A stretch of 64,000 bases of DNA from Novosphingobium capsulatum NBRC 12533 (GCF_001598375.1 NZ_BCYV01000006.1:310001-374000), one strand, 5' to 3'; counted from the first letter of the stretch, positions 1-9,567 are shown. Numbers and translations are program-made. Notes: a model not told the origin generated them from the sequence alone.

Positions 1-2
1 AA

Positions 3-803
3 AGCCCGCGCGGCAGCGTCCACCCGGTCAGCCAGGTGATGGACGAACTGGCCGAAATCTTTGCCGACATGGGCTTTGCCGTGGCCAGCGGCCCGGAAAT
101 CGAAGACGATTGGCACAACTTCACCGCGCTCAACATGCCCGAAACGCATCCGGCGCGCGCGATGCACGACACGTTCTATTTCCCGGACAAGGACGGGGAA
201 GGGCGCGACATGCTGCTGCGCACGCACACCTCTCCGGTGCAGATCCGTGCCATGCTGAAAGACGGTGCGCCGTTGCGTATCATCGCGCCAGGCCGCGTCT
301 ATCGCTCTGACAGCGACGCCACACACACCCCGATGTTCCACCAGATCGAAGGTCTGGTGATCGACAAGGGCATTCACCTCGGTCACCTCAAGTGGACGCT
401 GGAAACCTTCCTCAAGGCCTTCTTCGAGCGCGACGACATCGTCCTGCGCCTGCGCCCCAGCTATTTCCCGTTCACCGAACCCTCGGTGGAAGTGGACGTG
501 GGCTATACCCTGGTGGGCGGCAAGCGCGTGGTCGGCGGCAGCGGCGATGCGCCGGGCGGCGGCTGGATGGAAGTCTTGGGCTCGGGCATGGTCAACCGCA
601 AGGTCATCGAATTTGGCGGGCTCGATCCCGATGAATGGCAGGGCTTTGCCTTTGGCACCGGCGTCGATCGCCTGGCCATGCTCAAGTACGGCCTGGATGA
701 CCTGCGCGCCTTCTTCGATGGCGATGCCCGCTGGCTTGGCCACTATGGATTCGGGGCGCTCGACGTGCCCACCCTTTCGGGCGGCGTGGGAGTGAAGCCG
801 TGA
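3..803 (+). CDS. pheS: Phenylalanine-tRNA ligase alpha subunit (C-terminal part, cut by window edge)
   Basis: This is the catalytic alpha subunit of the (alpha-beta)2 phenylalanyl-tRNA synthetase, which charges tRNA-Phe in the cytoplasm. The frame is open from base 3 and reads [14 protein letters not shown], the normal beginning of the PheS catalytic core, so the N-terminal coiled coil lies left of the window. Class II motifs are present: the motif 2 region around [19 protein letters not shown] and the motif 3 region [17 protein letters not shown]. About 266 residues are visible. The stop codon overlaps the GTG start of pheT by 4 bp (GTGA), which indicates translational coupling. The ATG at 36 is internal and not the real start. 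Confidence 0.97.
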   Translation, partial: SPRGSVHPVSQVMDELAEIFADMGFAVASGPEIEDDWHNFTALNMPETHPARAMHDTFYFPDKDGEGRDMLLRTHTSPVQIRAMLKDGAPLRIIAPGRVYRSDSDATHTPMFHQIEGLVIDKGIHLGHLKWTLETFLKAFFERDDIVLRLRPSYFPFTEPSVEVDVGYTLVGGKRVVGGSGDAPGGGWMEVLGSGMVNRKVIEFGGLDPDEWQGFAFGTGVDRLAMLKYGLDDLRAFFDGDARWLGHYGFGALDVPTLSGGVGVKP

Positions 804-3190
804 AGTTTTCCCTGTCATGGCTCAAGGCGCTGCTCGACACGCAAGCGAGCGCCACCGAGATTGCCGAAAAGCTCACCAGCCTGGGCCTGGAAATCGAAAG
901 CGTGACCGACGCGTCGGCCGCGCTCAAGCAGTTCCGCGTCGCCCGCGTGCTGACGGCGGAAAAGCATCCACAGGCTGACAAGCTCCAGGTGCTCAGCGTC
1001 GATCTGGGTGATGGCTCGCCGCTCCAGGTGGTCTGCGGCGCGCCCAATGCGCGCGCGGGGCTCGTCGGCGTGCTCGGCCTGCCCGGTGCGGTCGTTCCGG
1101 CCAATGGCATGGAACTGCGCAAGAGCGCGATTCGCGGTGTCGAATCCAACGGTATGATGTGTTCCACCCGCGAACTGGGCCTGGGCGAGGAACACGACGG
1201 CATCATCGAACTGCCCGAAGACACCGCGCTGGGGCAGTCGTTTGCCGACTATATCGGGTCTGACCCGGTGTTCGACGTGGCGATCACGCCCAACCGCCCC
1301 GATTGCATGGGCGTCTATGGCATTGCCCGCGATCTGGCGGCGGCCGGCATCGGCACGCTCCGCGCCATCGACGTGGCCCCGGTGACCGGCACTGGCCCGT
1401 GCCCGGTCGACATCCGCATCGAGGATGCGGCCGGCTGCCCGGCATTCTATGGCCGCGTGATCAGGGGCGTGACCAACGGCGCCTCGCCGCAGTGGCTGCA
1501 GGACCGGCTCAAGGCTGCCGGCCAGCGCCCGATCTCGGCACTGGTGGACATCACCAACTACGTCATGCTCGGCTATGGCCGCCCGGCCCATGCCTATGAC
1601 CTGGCCAAGCTGACCGGCGCCGTCACCGCTCGGCTGGCGCGCGAAGGCGAAACCGTCGTCGCGCTCAACGGCAAGGAATACACGCTCCAGCCGTTCATGA
1701 CCGTGATTGCCGACGATGCCGGCGTGCACGATATCGGCGGCATCATGGGTGGTGAGCATTCCGGCTGTTCGGATACGACCACCGACGTGCTGCTGGAAGT
1801 TGCCTATTTCGACCCGGCGCATATCGCCCGCACCGGGCAGGCGCTGGCGCTGGCCAGCGATGCCCGCGGCCGGTTCGAACGCGGCGTCGATCCCGCGTTC
1901 CTCGATACCGGCATGGACCTTCTGACCGCGCTGATCCTCGAGATCTGCGGCGGCCAGGCCAGTGAAGTGGTGCGCGTGGGCGTGGCCCCGGTGGCGCAGC
2001 GCAGCCTGGCCTATGATCCGGCGCTGGCTGGCCAGTTGGGCGGCGTTGCCGTGGCCCAGGGCGAACAGAAGCGCATCCTGGCCGCGCTAGGCTTTGGCGT
2101 GGACGCGGATTGGACCGTCACCGTGCCGACCTGGCGCCCTGACATCGCCGGCGCGCCCGATCTGGTGGAGGAAGTGATCCGCGTGCATGGCCTCGACGCC
2201 GTGCCGTCCACCCCGCTGCCGCGCACCGATGGCGTGGCACGGCCCACTGCTACCCCGGTGCAGATGCTTGAACGCCGCCTGCGCCGCGCCGCGGCCGCGC
2301 GTGGGCTGCATGAGGCGGTGACCTGGTCGTTCCTGCCCCCGGCCCAGGCCGAACACTTTGCCGATGGGCAATTCGTGTGGACGCTGGCCAATCCGATCTC
2401 GGAAGACTTGAAGGCGATGCGCCCCTCGCTGCTGCCCGGCTTGCTGGCGGCGGCACGGCGCAATTGCGATCGCGGCGCGTCCAGCGTGCGCTTGTTCGAA
2501 ATCGGCCGCCGCTATCTGCGCGCCGACGATGGCAGCAGCGATGAACGCCTCAGCCTGGCCGTGGTCCTGGCGGGCGAGCGCACCGCGCGTGGCTGGGCCA
2601 GCGGCAAGGCGCAGCCTTTCGACGCGTTCGATGCCAAGGCCGAAGCCATGGCCCTGCTGGCCCAGGCCGGCGCCCCGGTGGAAAACCTGCAGGTGATGGG
2701 CGAGGCGGGCAGCCAGTTCCATCCCGGCCAGTCGGCCACGCTGCGCCTTGGCCCCAAGCAGGTTCTGGCGCGCTTTGGCATGATCCACCCCGCCACGGCC
2801 AAGGCCTTTGGCCTGGATGTGCCGGTCGCGGTGGTCGAGCTGTTCCTCGATCGCGTGCCGGCCAAGAAGGCTGCGCCGGGCTTTGCCCGTCCGCATTTTG
2901 CCCCGCCTGCGCTCCAGGCCGTGACGCGCGACTTTGCGTTCCTGGTCGATGCCAAGGTGCCGGCGGGCGACGTGCTGCGTGCGGTCAAGGGTGCTGACAA
3001 GGCCAGCATTGTCGCTGCCCGCGTGTTCGACGATTTCCGCGGCCAGGGCGTTCCCGAAGGCCAGCGCAGCCTGGCCATCGAGGTGACGTTGCAGCCAGGC
3101 GACAAGAGCTTCGACGAAGCCGCCCTCAAGGCGATTTCCGACAAGATCGTCGCCGCTGCGGCCAAGCAGGGCGGCGTTCTGCGCGGCTAG
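800..3190 (+). CDS. pheT: Phenylalanine-tRNA ligase beta subunit
   Basis: This is the beta subunit of phenylalanyl-tRNA synthetase, 796 aa, the usual length. It begins [14 protein letters not shown]. An EMAP-type tRNA-binding OB fold follows at about residues 40-150 ([20 protein letters not shown]). Then come the B3/B4 editing region, the B5 domain (around residues 400-480), the catalytic-like domain, and a C-terminal FDX-ACB anticodon-binding domain ([11 protein letters not shown], then GKSF-like QPGDKSFDE). The start is a GTG that overlaps the pheS stop, so the two subunits should be made in equal amounts. A dispersed inverted repeat lies 14 bp after the stop and may serve as the 3' end of the message. 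Confidence 0.98.
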   Translation: MKFSLSWLKALLDTQASATEIAEKLTSLGLEIESVTDASAALKQFRVARVLTAEKHPQADKLQVLSVDLGDGSPLQVVCGAPNARAGLVGVLGLPGAVVPANGMELRKSAIRGVESNGMMCSTRELGLGEEHDGIIELPEDTALGQSFADYIGSDPVFDVAITPNRPDCMGVYGIARDLAAAGIGTLRAIDVAPVTGTGPCPVDIRIEDAAGCPAFYGRVIRGVTNGASPQWLQDRLKAAGQRPISALVDITNYVMLGYGRPAHAYDLAKLTGAVTARLAREGETVVALNGKEYTLQPFMTVIADDAGVHDIGGIMGGEHSGCSDTTTDVLLEVAYFDPAHIARTGQALALASDARGRFERGVDPAFLDTGMDLLTALILEICGGQASEVVRVGVAPVAQRSLAYDPALAGQLGGVAVAQGEQKRILAALGFGVDADWTVTVPTWRPDIAGAPDLVEEVIRVHGLDAVPSTPLPRTDGVARPTATPVQMLERRLRRAAAARGLHEAVTWSFLPPAQAEHFADGQFVWTLANPISEDLKAMRPSLLPGLLAAARRNCDRGASSVRLFEIGRRYLRADDGSSDERLSLAVVLAGERTARGWASGKAQPFDAFDAKAEAMALLAQAGAPVENLQVMGEAGSQFHPGQSATLRLGPKQVLARFGMIHPATAKAFGLDVPVAVVELFLDRVPAKKAAPGFARPHFAPPALQAVTRDFAFLVDAKVPAGDVLRAVKGADKASIVAARVFDDFRGQGVPEGQRSLAIEVTLQPGDKSFDEAALKAISDKIVAAAAKQGGVLRG

Positions 3191-3203
3191 GGTAGCCTTG
3201 GGG

Positions 3204-3272
3204 CTTCGACAGGCTCAGCCCGAACGGGATTTCAGGTTTTGCCTGTTTCCGTTCGCCCTGAGCTTGTCGAAG
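3204..3272. repeat. Dispersed inverted repeat, family A, copy 1
   Basis: Two arms of about 24 bp face each other: CTTCGACAGGCTCAGCCCGAACGG at 3204-3227 (read as left arm up to 20 bases: CTTCGACAGGCTCAGCCCGA) and its near complement ending TTGTCGAAG at 3249-3272. The loop is about 21 bp. A second copy of the same arms sits at 57702-57771. The element follows pheT directly and could act as a terminator or mRNA-stabilising hairpin. Such CTTCGACA...TGTCGAAG repeats are common in sphingomonad intergenic DNA. Confidence 0.8.
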
Positions 3273-3340
3273 GACACTCGCGCAACGCCTGATCATACCG
3301 CACTTGCGAAGAGCGCGCGCTCTGGCCATACCCTGTGGCC

Positions 3341-4228
3341 ATGACCCAGCCTGCTCTTGTCACGATCGCGTCCGAGACGCTGACCGCCGCGATCAATCCG
3401 CTGGGGGCAGAGCTGTGGTCGATCACCGATCGCGCCGGGCAGCAGTGGATGACCGATGCCGATCCGGCGTTCTGGACCGGCCATGCCCCGGTGCTGTTCC
3501 CGATCGTTGGGTCGCTGGCCGGCGATACGCTGCATCACGATGGCAAGGCCTATACGCTGCCGCGCCATGGCTTTGCCCGCCGGTCTGATTTTGCGCTCGT
3601 CGCCCATGATGGCGCCACGGCACATTTCCGTCTGCGCGATTCGGCCGAGACGCGCGCGGTCTATCCCTTTGCCTTCGTGCTCGACATGGCCTTTGCCGTG
3701 GAAGGGGCGACCCTGGCGGTGACCGCGACCGTCAGCAATCCGGGTAATGAAACGCTGCCGTTCAGTTTTGGCTATCACCCAGCCTTTGCCTGGCCTTTGC
3801 CGGGCAGCACCGACAAGCATGCCCACCGCCTGGTCTTCACCAAGGACGAGCCCGAGCCGATCGCGCGGGTCAACAAGCAGACCGGGCTGGTGCTCGAACG
3901 CCGTTATGCCACCCCGGTGCGCGGCCGCATGCTGCCGCTGCGTGAGCAACTGTTCACCAACGACGCGGTGATCTGGACCGACCTCGCCAGCCGCGCGCTG
4001 ACCTATGGCGTGGAAGGCGGCCCGGCACTCGACGTGGCGTTCCCCGACATGGCGATGCTGGGCCTGTGGCAGGTGCCCGGCGCGCACTATATCTGCATCG
4101 AGCCCTGGGCCGGCCACGCCGATCCCGAAGGCTTTACCGGCGATATCACGCAAAAGCCGGGCATCGTCCTGCTTGCCCCGGGCGAGAGCCGCAGCTTCCG
4201 CATGGACGTGACCGTCAGGGGCGGCTAA
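3341..4228 (+). CDS. Aldose 1-epimerase family protein (LacX-like)
   Basis: A 295-aa protein of the galactose mutarotase-like superfamily, which interconverts the anomers of sugars or sugar phosphates. Family signs are the opening AAINPLGAELWSI, the FPIVGSL and LPRHGFAR segments with a candidate catalytic His, the FGYHPAFAWPL segment with a second His, and the C-terminal ICIEPWAG with the conserved Glu. The pattern fits the LacX/YeaD-like subgroup better than GalM. The start is the ATG at 3341; an in-frame GTG lies 6 bp upstream. The gene is followed 12 bp later by prfC, probably on the same transcript. Substrate is not deducible. Confidence 0.85.
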   Translation: MTQPALVTIASETLTAAINPLGAELWSITDRAGQQWMTDADPAFWTGHAPVLFPIVGSLAGDTLHHDGKAYTLPRHGFARRSDFALVAHDGATAHFRLRDSAETRAVYPFAFVLDMAFAVEGATLAVTATVSNPGNETLPFSFGYHPAFAWPLPGSTDKHAHRLVFTKDEPEPIARVNKQTGLVLERRYATPVRGRMLPLREQLFTNDAVIWTDLASRALTYGVEGGPALDVAFPDMAMLGLWQVPGAHYICIEPWAGHADPEGFTGDITQKPGIVLLAPGESRSFRMDVTVRGG

Positions 4229-4240
4229 GCGGCGCGGACT

Positions 4241-5764
4241 ATGTCCAATCGCCGCACCTTTGCCATCATTTCCCACCCCGACGCGGGCAAGACCACGCTG
4301 ACGGAAAAGCTGCTGCTGCAAGGCGGCGCCATCCACCTGGCTGGCGAAGTGAAGGCGCGCGGCCAGGCGCGGCGTGCCCGGTCTGACTGGATGAAGATCG
4401 AGCAGCAGCGCGGCATTTCGGTGACCTCTTCGGTGATGACGTTCCAGAAGGACGGCACCGTCTTCAACCTGCTCGATACCCCGGGCCACGAAGACTTTTC
4501 CGAAGACACCTATCGCACGCTCACCGCGGTCGATTCGGCGATCATGGTGATCGACGCGGCCAAGGGGATCGAGCCGCAGACGCGCAAGCTTTTCGAAGTG
4601 TGCCGCATGCGTTCGGTGCCGATCATCACGTTCGTCAACAAGGTGGACCGCGAAGGCCGCCCGGTGTTCGAAACGCTCGACGAGGTGGCCGATGCCCTGG
4701 CGCTCGACGTTGCGCCGATGAGCTGGCCGGTGGGCATGGGCGGCATCTTTGAAGGCGTCTATGACTTTGCCAGCGAAACCATTGCCCGCCCCGAAGGTGA
4801 CAGCCGCGAGTTCCTGGGCAAGCGCGATCCGGCCGCCGGCGCCATTCCCGATGAATTTGCCGAAGAGATCGAGCTTGGCCGTGAAGGCTATCCGCAGTTC
4901 GACCTGGCCGCCTATCGCCATGGCGACCTGACGCCGGTCTATTTCGGATCGGCGCTCAAGAACTTTGGCGTGGCCGAACTGATCGCGGCGATCGACCGCT
5001 TTGCTCCGCCGCCGCGCCCGCAGGCCAGCGACCAGGGCACGATCGACCCGACGCGCGAGGACGTGACCGGCTTCATCTTCAAGGTGCAGGCCAACATGGA
5101 CCCGCAGCACCGTGACCGTATCGCGTTCATGCGCATGGTATCGGGCACGTTCAAGCGCGGCATGAAGCTGACGCCTTCGGGGCTGGGCAAGCCGATCGCG
5201 GTGCATTCGCCGATCCTGTTCTTTGCCCAGGACCGCGAGATTGCCGACAGCGCCGAAGCGGGCGATATCATCGGCATTCCCAACCACGGCACGCTGCGCG
5301 TGGGCGATACGCTGTCGGAAAAGAACGACGTGCGCTTTACCGGGCTGCCCAACTTCGCGCCCGAAATCCTGCGCCGCGTGGTGCTGAAAGACCCGACCAA
5401 GACCAAGCAATTGCGCAAGGCGCTCGACGATCTTTCCGAAGAGGGCGTGATCCAGGTGTTCTACCCGGAAATCGGCTCACAGTGGATCGTGGGCGTGGTC
5501 GGGCAGCTGCAGCTCGACGTGCTGATCAGCCGACTGGAAGCGGAATACAAGGTGGAGGCCGTGCTCGAACCCTCGCCGTTCGATACCGCGCGCTGGCTCA
5601 AGGGCACGCCCGAGGCCTTGCGGGCCTTTGCCGATTTCAACCTGTCGAACCTGGCCAAGGACCGCGATGGCGATCCCGTCTTCATGGCGCGCTCGGCCTG
5701 GGACGTGAGCTATCAGCAGGAACGCAACCCCGACCTGGCGTTCAGCGCAACCAAGGAACGTTAA
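4241..5764 (+). CDS. prfC: Peptide chain release factor 3 (GTPase)
   Basis: RF3 is a translational GTPase that removes RF1/RF2 from the ribosome after peptide release. The 507-aa product has the G domain at its start (G1 HPDAGKTT, switch region RGISVTSSVMTF, G3 DTPGHEDF, G4 NKVDR), followed by domain II and the RF3 C-terminal domain (GSQWIVGVVGQLQLDVL, SRLEAEYKVEA). This arrangement separates it from EF-G and LepA. Length is close to the family norm of about 520-530. The next gene begins about 150 bp downstream. Confidence 0.96.
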   Translation: MSNRRTFAIISHPDAGKTTLTEKLLLQGGAIHLAGEVKARGQARRARSDWMKIEQQRGISVTSSVMTFQKDGTVFNLLDTPGHEDFSEDTYRTLTAVDSAIMVIDAAKGIEPQTRKLFEVCRMRSVPIITFVNKVDREGRPVFETLDEVADALALDVAPMSWPVGMGGIFEGVYDFASETIARPEGDSREFLGKRDPAAGAIPDEFAEEIELGREGYPQFDLAAYRHGDLTPVYFGSALKNFGVAELIAAIDRFAPPPRPQASDQGTIDPTREDVTGFIFKVQANMDPQHRDRIAFMRMVSGTFKRGMKLTPSGLGKPIAVHSPILFFAQDREIADSAEAGDIIGIPNHGTLRVGDTLSEKNDVRFTGLPNFAPEILRRVVLKDPTKTKQLRKALDDLSEEGVIQVFYPEIGSQWIVGVVGQLQLDVLISRLEAEYKVEAVLEPSPFDTARWLKGTPEALRAFADFNLSNLAKDRDGDPVFMARSAWDVSYQQERNPDLAFSATKER

Positions 5765-5912
5765 GACCCTGTTTGTGATCGGGTAACGCGGATTTGGCGG
5801 CATCATCCCTCGGGTGCCGTCCGCGCAAATGCCCTTGGGGTATTTCCCCCAAGTCGGTGACAGCATGGTTCCCGCTCTTGCCAGCGCAGTGCAGCATGGG
5901 CAGGGTGGGGCC

Positions 5913-6782
5913 ATGAATCTGCTCGGTCCCACTTCGAACACCTTCATCTCGCAACGCCTGCGCCTCCACTATGTGGATTGGGGCAACGCCGAGAAACCAC
6001 CGCTGCTGCTGATCCATGGCGGGCGCGACCATTGTCGCAGCTGGGACTGGACGGCCGAGGCGCTGTGCGAGGATTGGCATGTCATCGCGCTCGATCATCG
6101 CGGCCATGGCGACAGCGAATGGGCCTCTGACGGCAACTATCGCGTGATGGACATGGTCTATGACGTGGCGCAGCTGATCCACCAGCTGGGCCTGGCGCCG
6201 GTGACTATCGTGGCCCATTCGATGGGCGCGGCCGTGGCGCTGCGCTATGCCGGACTGTTTCCCGAAGACGTGGCCAAGCTGGTGGCGATCGAGGGCATTT
6301 TCCCCACCCCCGACTGGGAAGCGCGCATGCGCGCCGTGCCTTTTGCCCGCCGCATCCGCGATTATATCGCCGAAAAGCGCAAGGCCGCCGGGCGCCTGCC
6401 GCGCCGCTATCCCACGATCGAGGCGGCGATCGCCCGCATGAAGGCGCAGAACCCCTATATCAACGACGCCCAGGCCCGCCACCTGACGATCCACGGCATC
6501 AACCGCAACGAAGACGGCACGTTTACCTGGAAGTTCGATCCCTACGTGCACATCGAACACCCCTACGACATTTCCCAGAACCGCAAGCACGAGCTGTGGG
6601 AGGCGATCACCAGCCCCACCCTGCTGCTCAACGGCGCGGATTCCTGGGCCGGCAATCCGATTCGTGACGGGCGGATCGAGCACTTCCGCTCGGCCGAGGT
6701 GGTCGAATTCGAGAACGCCGGGCACTGGTTGCACCACGATCAGTTCGATCGCTTCGTCGCCACCCTGCGCGATTTCCTCTGA
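5913..6782 (+). CDS. Alpha/beta hydrolase
   Basis: A 289-aa alpha/beta-hydrolase-fold enzyme, probably cytoplasmic because no signal peptide is seen. The oxyanion segment LLIHGGRDH, the strand VIALDHRGHGDS and the nucleophile elbow AHSMGAA are intact. The late acid is probably the Asp in LLNGADSW, and the catalytic His is in NAGHWLHHDQ. The start at 5913 is preferred because the fold begins shortly after and GGGTGGGG lies just upstream; an in-frame ATG at 5814 would add 33 unstructured residues. An EEP-family gene follows 17 bp later and is probably co-transcribed. The natural substrate is not evident. Confidence 0.85.
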   Translation: MNLLGPTSNTFISQRLRLHYVDWGNAEKPPLLLIHGGRDHCRSWDWTAEALCEDWHVIALDHRGHGDSEWASDGNYRVMDMVYDVAQLIHQLGLAPVTIVAHSMGAAVALRYAGLFPEDVAKLVAIEGIFPTPDWEARMRAVPFARRIRDYIAEKRKAAGRLPRRYPTIEAAIARMKAQNPYINDAQARHLTIHGINRNEDGTFTWKFDPYVHIEHPYDISQNRKHELWEAITSPTLLLNGADSWAGNPIRDGRIEHFRSAEVVEFENAGHWLHHDQFDRFVATLRDFL

Positions 6783-6799
6783 TCGCGCGGGTGCCGGCC

Positions 6800-7528
6800 A
6801 TGCAGGCGGCCGATTCGCTGGTCTTTGCCAGCTACAATATCCACAAGGGCGTGGGCGCGGACCGGCGCTGCGATCCCGAGCGTATCCTGATGGTGCTGCA
6901 CGAGGTGGGCGCCGACGTGATCGCGCTGCAGGAAGCGGACAATCGCTTTGGCACGCGCGAGGCGGTGATCCCGCCCACACTGCTCGCCCATGGCAGCCCG
7001 TGGCGCGCGGTGGCGCCGGGTGTGATTGATCGCGCGCGCCGGGCGGGCAGCCTGGGCTGGCACGGCAATGTCATCCTGGTGCGGCGTGACCTGGTGGTGA
7101 CCGGGTGCCATGCCGTGCCCCTGCCCACGCTGGAGCCGCGCGGGGCGGTGGCGGTGGATCTCGAATGGGCCGGGCAGGGCGTGCGCGTAATCGGCATGCA
7201 TCTCGACCTGTCGGGCCTGCGCCGCCGCCAGCAGGTGCGCGTGGCCTGCGCGGCGGCCGGGCGCGGCCCCCGCGTGCTGATGGGCGATTTCAACGAATGG
7301 GCGCCGCGCGGCGGCGCGCTCCAGGCCTTTCCCGGCGATCTTTCAGTTCTCGCGCCCGGCCGCAGCTTTCCCGCGCGGCGCCCGCTGGGCCAGCTCGACC
7401 GTATCGTCGCCAGCCACGACTGGGTGGTCGACGGCGTCGGCGTGCACCATAGCCCCCTGGCGCAGCAGGCGTCGGATCACCTGCCGGTGTGGGCACGGCT
7501 GCGGCTGAGTGGGAAAGCTCCTGCCTAA
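6800..7528 (+). CDS. Endonuclease/exonuclease/phosphatase family protein
   Basis: A 242-aa member of the EEP superfamily of metal-dependent phosphodiesterases, related to DNase I and ExoIII. Motifs in order are the opening SYNIHKG with the metal-coordinating Asn, ALQEADNRFG with the metal Glu, the active-site HLDLSGLRR (family xHxD/H region), GDFNEW with the Asp and Asn, and the terminal SDHLPVWARL with the general base His. Such stand-alone EEP proteins can act on nucleic acids, lipids or sugar phosphates, and the target here is unknown. The start could also be the GTG at 6791. The stop codon lies inside a perfect palindrome at 7521-7539. Confidence 0.85.
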   Translation: MQAADSLVFASYNIHKGVGADRRCDPERILMVLHEVGADVIALQEADNRFGTREAVIPPTLLAHGSPWRAVAPGVIDRARRAGSLGWHGNVILVRRDLVVTGCHAVPLPTLEPRGAVAVDLEWAGQGVRVIGMHLDLSGLRRRQQVRVACAAAGRGPRVLMGDFNEWAPRGGALQAFPGDLSVLAPGRSFPARRPLGQLDRIVASHDWVVDGVGVHHSPLAQQASDHLPVWARLRLSGKAPA

Positions 7529-7539
7529 AATTTAGGCAG
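7521..7539. promoter_or_regulatory. Perfect 9-bp inverted repeat over a stop codon
   Basis: The sequence CTGCCTAAA-A-TTTAGGCAG forms perfect 9-bp arms around one base. It covers the stop codon of the EEP gene and lies about 90 bp before the sigma-54 promoter of glnK. It has no U tract and is too tight to fold as an RNA hairpin, so a protein-binding operator is more likely than a terminator. It does not resemble the NtrC half-site. Confidence 0.45.
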
Positions 7540-7630
7540 ATTCTGTGCGCTGCACAAGAATCGAGCGGCGGCGAAACGCTCGACAATGGATATGGTTTCC
7601 GTGAATCGCTGATTTCGTAAGAAAACGGAT

Positions 7631-7647
7631 TTGGCACGCCCCTTGCT
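7631..7647 (+). promoter_or_regulatory. Sigma-54 (RpoN) promoter of glnK-amtB
   Basis: The sequence TTGGCACG-CCCC-TTGCT matches the sigma-54 consensus TGGCACG-N4-TTGC(A/T). The invariant GG at 7633-7634 and GC at 7645-7646 are 12 bp apart, as required for the -24/-12 elements. Transcription would start near 7658, giving a short leader with an AAGGGGG ribosome site before glnK. A sigma-54 promoter ahead of a P-II/ammonium-transporter pair is the classical nitrogen-limitation arrangement driven by NtrC. I did not find a convincing NtrC dyad. Confidence 0.85.
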
Positions 7648-7703
7648 TTAGCAATTCATGCCGGTTCCGCACCGGCTGGTTGAGGCCGTGAAAGGGGGCA
7701 TGA

Positions 7704-8042
7704 ATGAAATTCATCATCGCCATCATCAAGCCGTTCAAGCTCGACGAAGTGCGTGAAGCGCTGTCGGGTCTGGGCGTTGCTGGGATGACGGTGTCGGAAG
7801 TGAAGGGTTTTGGCCGACAGAAGGGCCAGACCGAGATCTACCGCGGCGCCGAATACTCCACGAACATGCTGCCCAAGGTGAAGCTCGAAATCGCTGCCAG
7901 CGACGACCTCGCGGCGCAGATTGTCGAGACCATCCAGCAAACCGCCAGCACCGAGGCGATCGGCGACGGCAAGATCTTCGTGCTCGATCTCGCTTCGGCG
8001 GTGCGCATTCGCACCGGCGAAAGCGGCGATATGGCGCTGTGA
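7704..8042 (+). CDS. glnK: P-II nitrogen regulatory protein
   Basis: A 112-aa P-II signal protein, the usual length, that binds ATP/ADP and 2-oxoglutarate and gates the AmtB ammonium channel. The start MKFIIAIIKPFKLDEVR and the T-loop segment YRGAEYSTNMLPK are typical; the Tyr of RGAEY is the conserved uridylylation site. The C-terminal GDGKIFVLDL segment is also conserved. The gene sits 23 bp before amtB behind a sigma-54 promoter, so the name glnK is more apt than glnB. An AAGGGGG ribosome site lies about 6 bp before the ATG. Confidence 0.95.
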   Translation: MKFIIAIIKPFKLDEVREALSGLGVAGMTVSEVKGFGRQKGQTEIYRGAEYSTNMLPKVKLEIAASDDLAAQIVETIQQTASTEAIGDGKIFVLDLASAVRIRTGESGDMAL

Positions 8043-8065
8043 CTTCCGAACAGAGGGGAAACCAT

Positions 8066-9478
8066 ATGATCCGCAAGATGATCAGTGGCATGACGGCAGC
8101 CGGGCTCAGCCTCGGCATGGCCTCTGCCGCCTTTGCGCAAACCGGGCCGATCAAGGCCCCCACGGCCGACCAGATGGCCACCATGGTCAACAAGGGTGAC
8201 GTCGCCTGGATGCTGGTCTCGGCCGCTCTGGTGCTGATGATGAGCATCCCCGCCCTGGCGCTGTTCTACGGCGGCCTGGTGCGCACCAAGAACATGCTCT
8301 CGGTGCTGATGCAGGTGCTGATGATCGTGTCGGTCGCGGCGCTGTGCTGGGTCTGCTGGGGCTATTCGATGGCCTTCACCGGCGGCTCGCCCTATGTCGG
8401 CGGCTTCTCCAAGATGTTCCTGGCGGGGGTTTCCACCTCGACTTATGCAGCGACGTTCTCCAACAACGTCTACCTGCCCGAATATGTCTATGTCATCTTC
8501 CAGATGACCTTCGCCTGCATCACGCCGGCGCTGATCGTGGGCGCCTTTGCCGAGCGCGTGAAGTTCACGCCGCTGATGATCTTCACCGTGCTGTGGCTCA
8601 CCCTGGTCTATTTCCCGATGGCCCACATGGTGTGGTACTTCGCCGGTCCTGACTTCCTGTCGTCCAATACCTCCGACGCCGGCCTGATCTATGGCTGGGG
8701 CGGCCTGGACTTTGCCGGCGGCACCGTGGTGCACATCAACGCTGGTATCGCGGGCCTCGTCGGCTGCCTCGTGATCGGCAAGCGCCTGGGCTTTGGCAAG
8801 GAAGCCACCCCGCCGCACTCGCTGACCATGACCATGATCGGCGCCTCGCTGCTGTGGGTGGGCTGGTTCGGCTTCAACGCCGGTTCGGGCCTGGAATCGA
8901 ACGCGGCCACCGCGCTCGCCTTCATCAATACCTTCGTCGCCACTGCCGCCGCCGCCGTCTCCTGGTCGGTTGTCGAACAGATCAAGCATGGCAAGCCCTC
9001 GATGCTGGGCGCAGCCTCGGGTGCCGTCGCTGGCCTCGTCGCGATCACCCCGGCGGCCGGCTATGCCGCGCCGATGGGCGCCATCGTCCTCGGCCTCGTC
9101 GTCTCGCCGATCTGCTTCTTCTTCGTCACCACCGTCAAGAACGCCCTCAAGTATGACGACACGCTCGACGTGTTCGGCGTGCACTGTGTCGGCGGGATCG
9201 TCGGCGCCATCGGCACCGCCATCGTGGCCGACCCTTCGCTGGGTGGCCAGGGCTGGATCGACTACACCGTGTTCCCCGCCAAGGCCGGCACCTATGACAT
9301 GGTTGCCCAGATCATCACCCAGGTGAAGGCCGTGTGCGTCACCCTGGTACTCTCGGGCGGTGTCTCGGCGGTCCTGTTCATCGCTCTCGACAAGACGATC
9401 GGCCTGCGTCCGACCGAAGAAGCCGAGCGCGAAGGCCTCGACATCTCCGAACACGGCGAACGCGCCTACAATATGTAA
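8066..9478 (+). CDS. amtB: Ammonium transporter
   Basis: A 470-aa inner-membrane ammonium channel that assembles as a trimer and is shut by GlnK. It begins with a cleavable-looking signal peptide (hydrophobic stretch, then ASAAFAQ) as in other AmtB proteins. About eleven membrane helices follow. Landmarks are LFYGGLVRTKN, the conserved Asp and first pore His in LDFAGGTVVHINAG, WVGWFGFNAGS, and the second pore His in FGVHCVGGIVGA. The ATG at 8066 is preferred over the upstream GTG at 8039 because AGAGGGGAA precedes it and the signal peptide starts there. A strong terminator follows at 9568. Confidence 0.97.
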   Translation: MIRKMISGMTAAGLSLGMASAAFAQTGPIKAPTADQMATMVNKGDVAWMLVSAALVLMMSIPALALFYGGLVRTKNMLSVLMQVLMIVSVAALCWVCWGYSMAFTGGSPYVGGFSKMFLAGVSTSTYAATFSNNVYLPEYVYVIFQMTFACITPALIVGAFAERVKFTPLMIFTVLWLTLVYFPMAHMVWYFAGPDFLSSNTSDAGLIYGWGGLDFAGGTVVHINAGIAGLVGCLVIGKRLGFGKEATPPHSLTMTMIGASLLWVGWFGFNAGSGLESNAATALAFINTFVATAAAAVSWSVVEQIKHGKPSMLGAASGAVAGLVAITPAAGYAAPMGAIVLGLVVSPICFFFVTTVKNALKYDDTLDVFGVHCVGGIVGAIGTAIVADPSLGGQGWIDYTVFPAKAGTYDMVAQIITQVKAVCVTLVLSGGVSAVLFIALDKTIGLRPTEEAEREGLDISEHGERAYNM

Positions 9479-9567
9479 GTTTTCACCAGCTTGGCGGGGT
9501 GGGGGGCCTGATCCTCTCCCTCTCTCCCCCTCCTCCGCCAAACCATGTTCCTCCTGCGAACGACCTG

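Noticed and set aside
3293-5410. Open frame of 705 codons antisense to the epimerase-like gene and prfC
   Set aside because: It spans two real genes on the other strand and shows no domain.
7544-7556. TGTGC-GCT-GCACA dyad as an NtrC site for glnK
   Set aside because: The half-sites are in the opposite orientation to the NtrC consensus (GCAC...GTGC), so it is not convincing.
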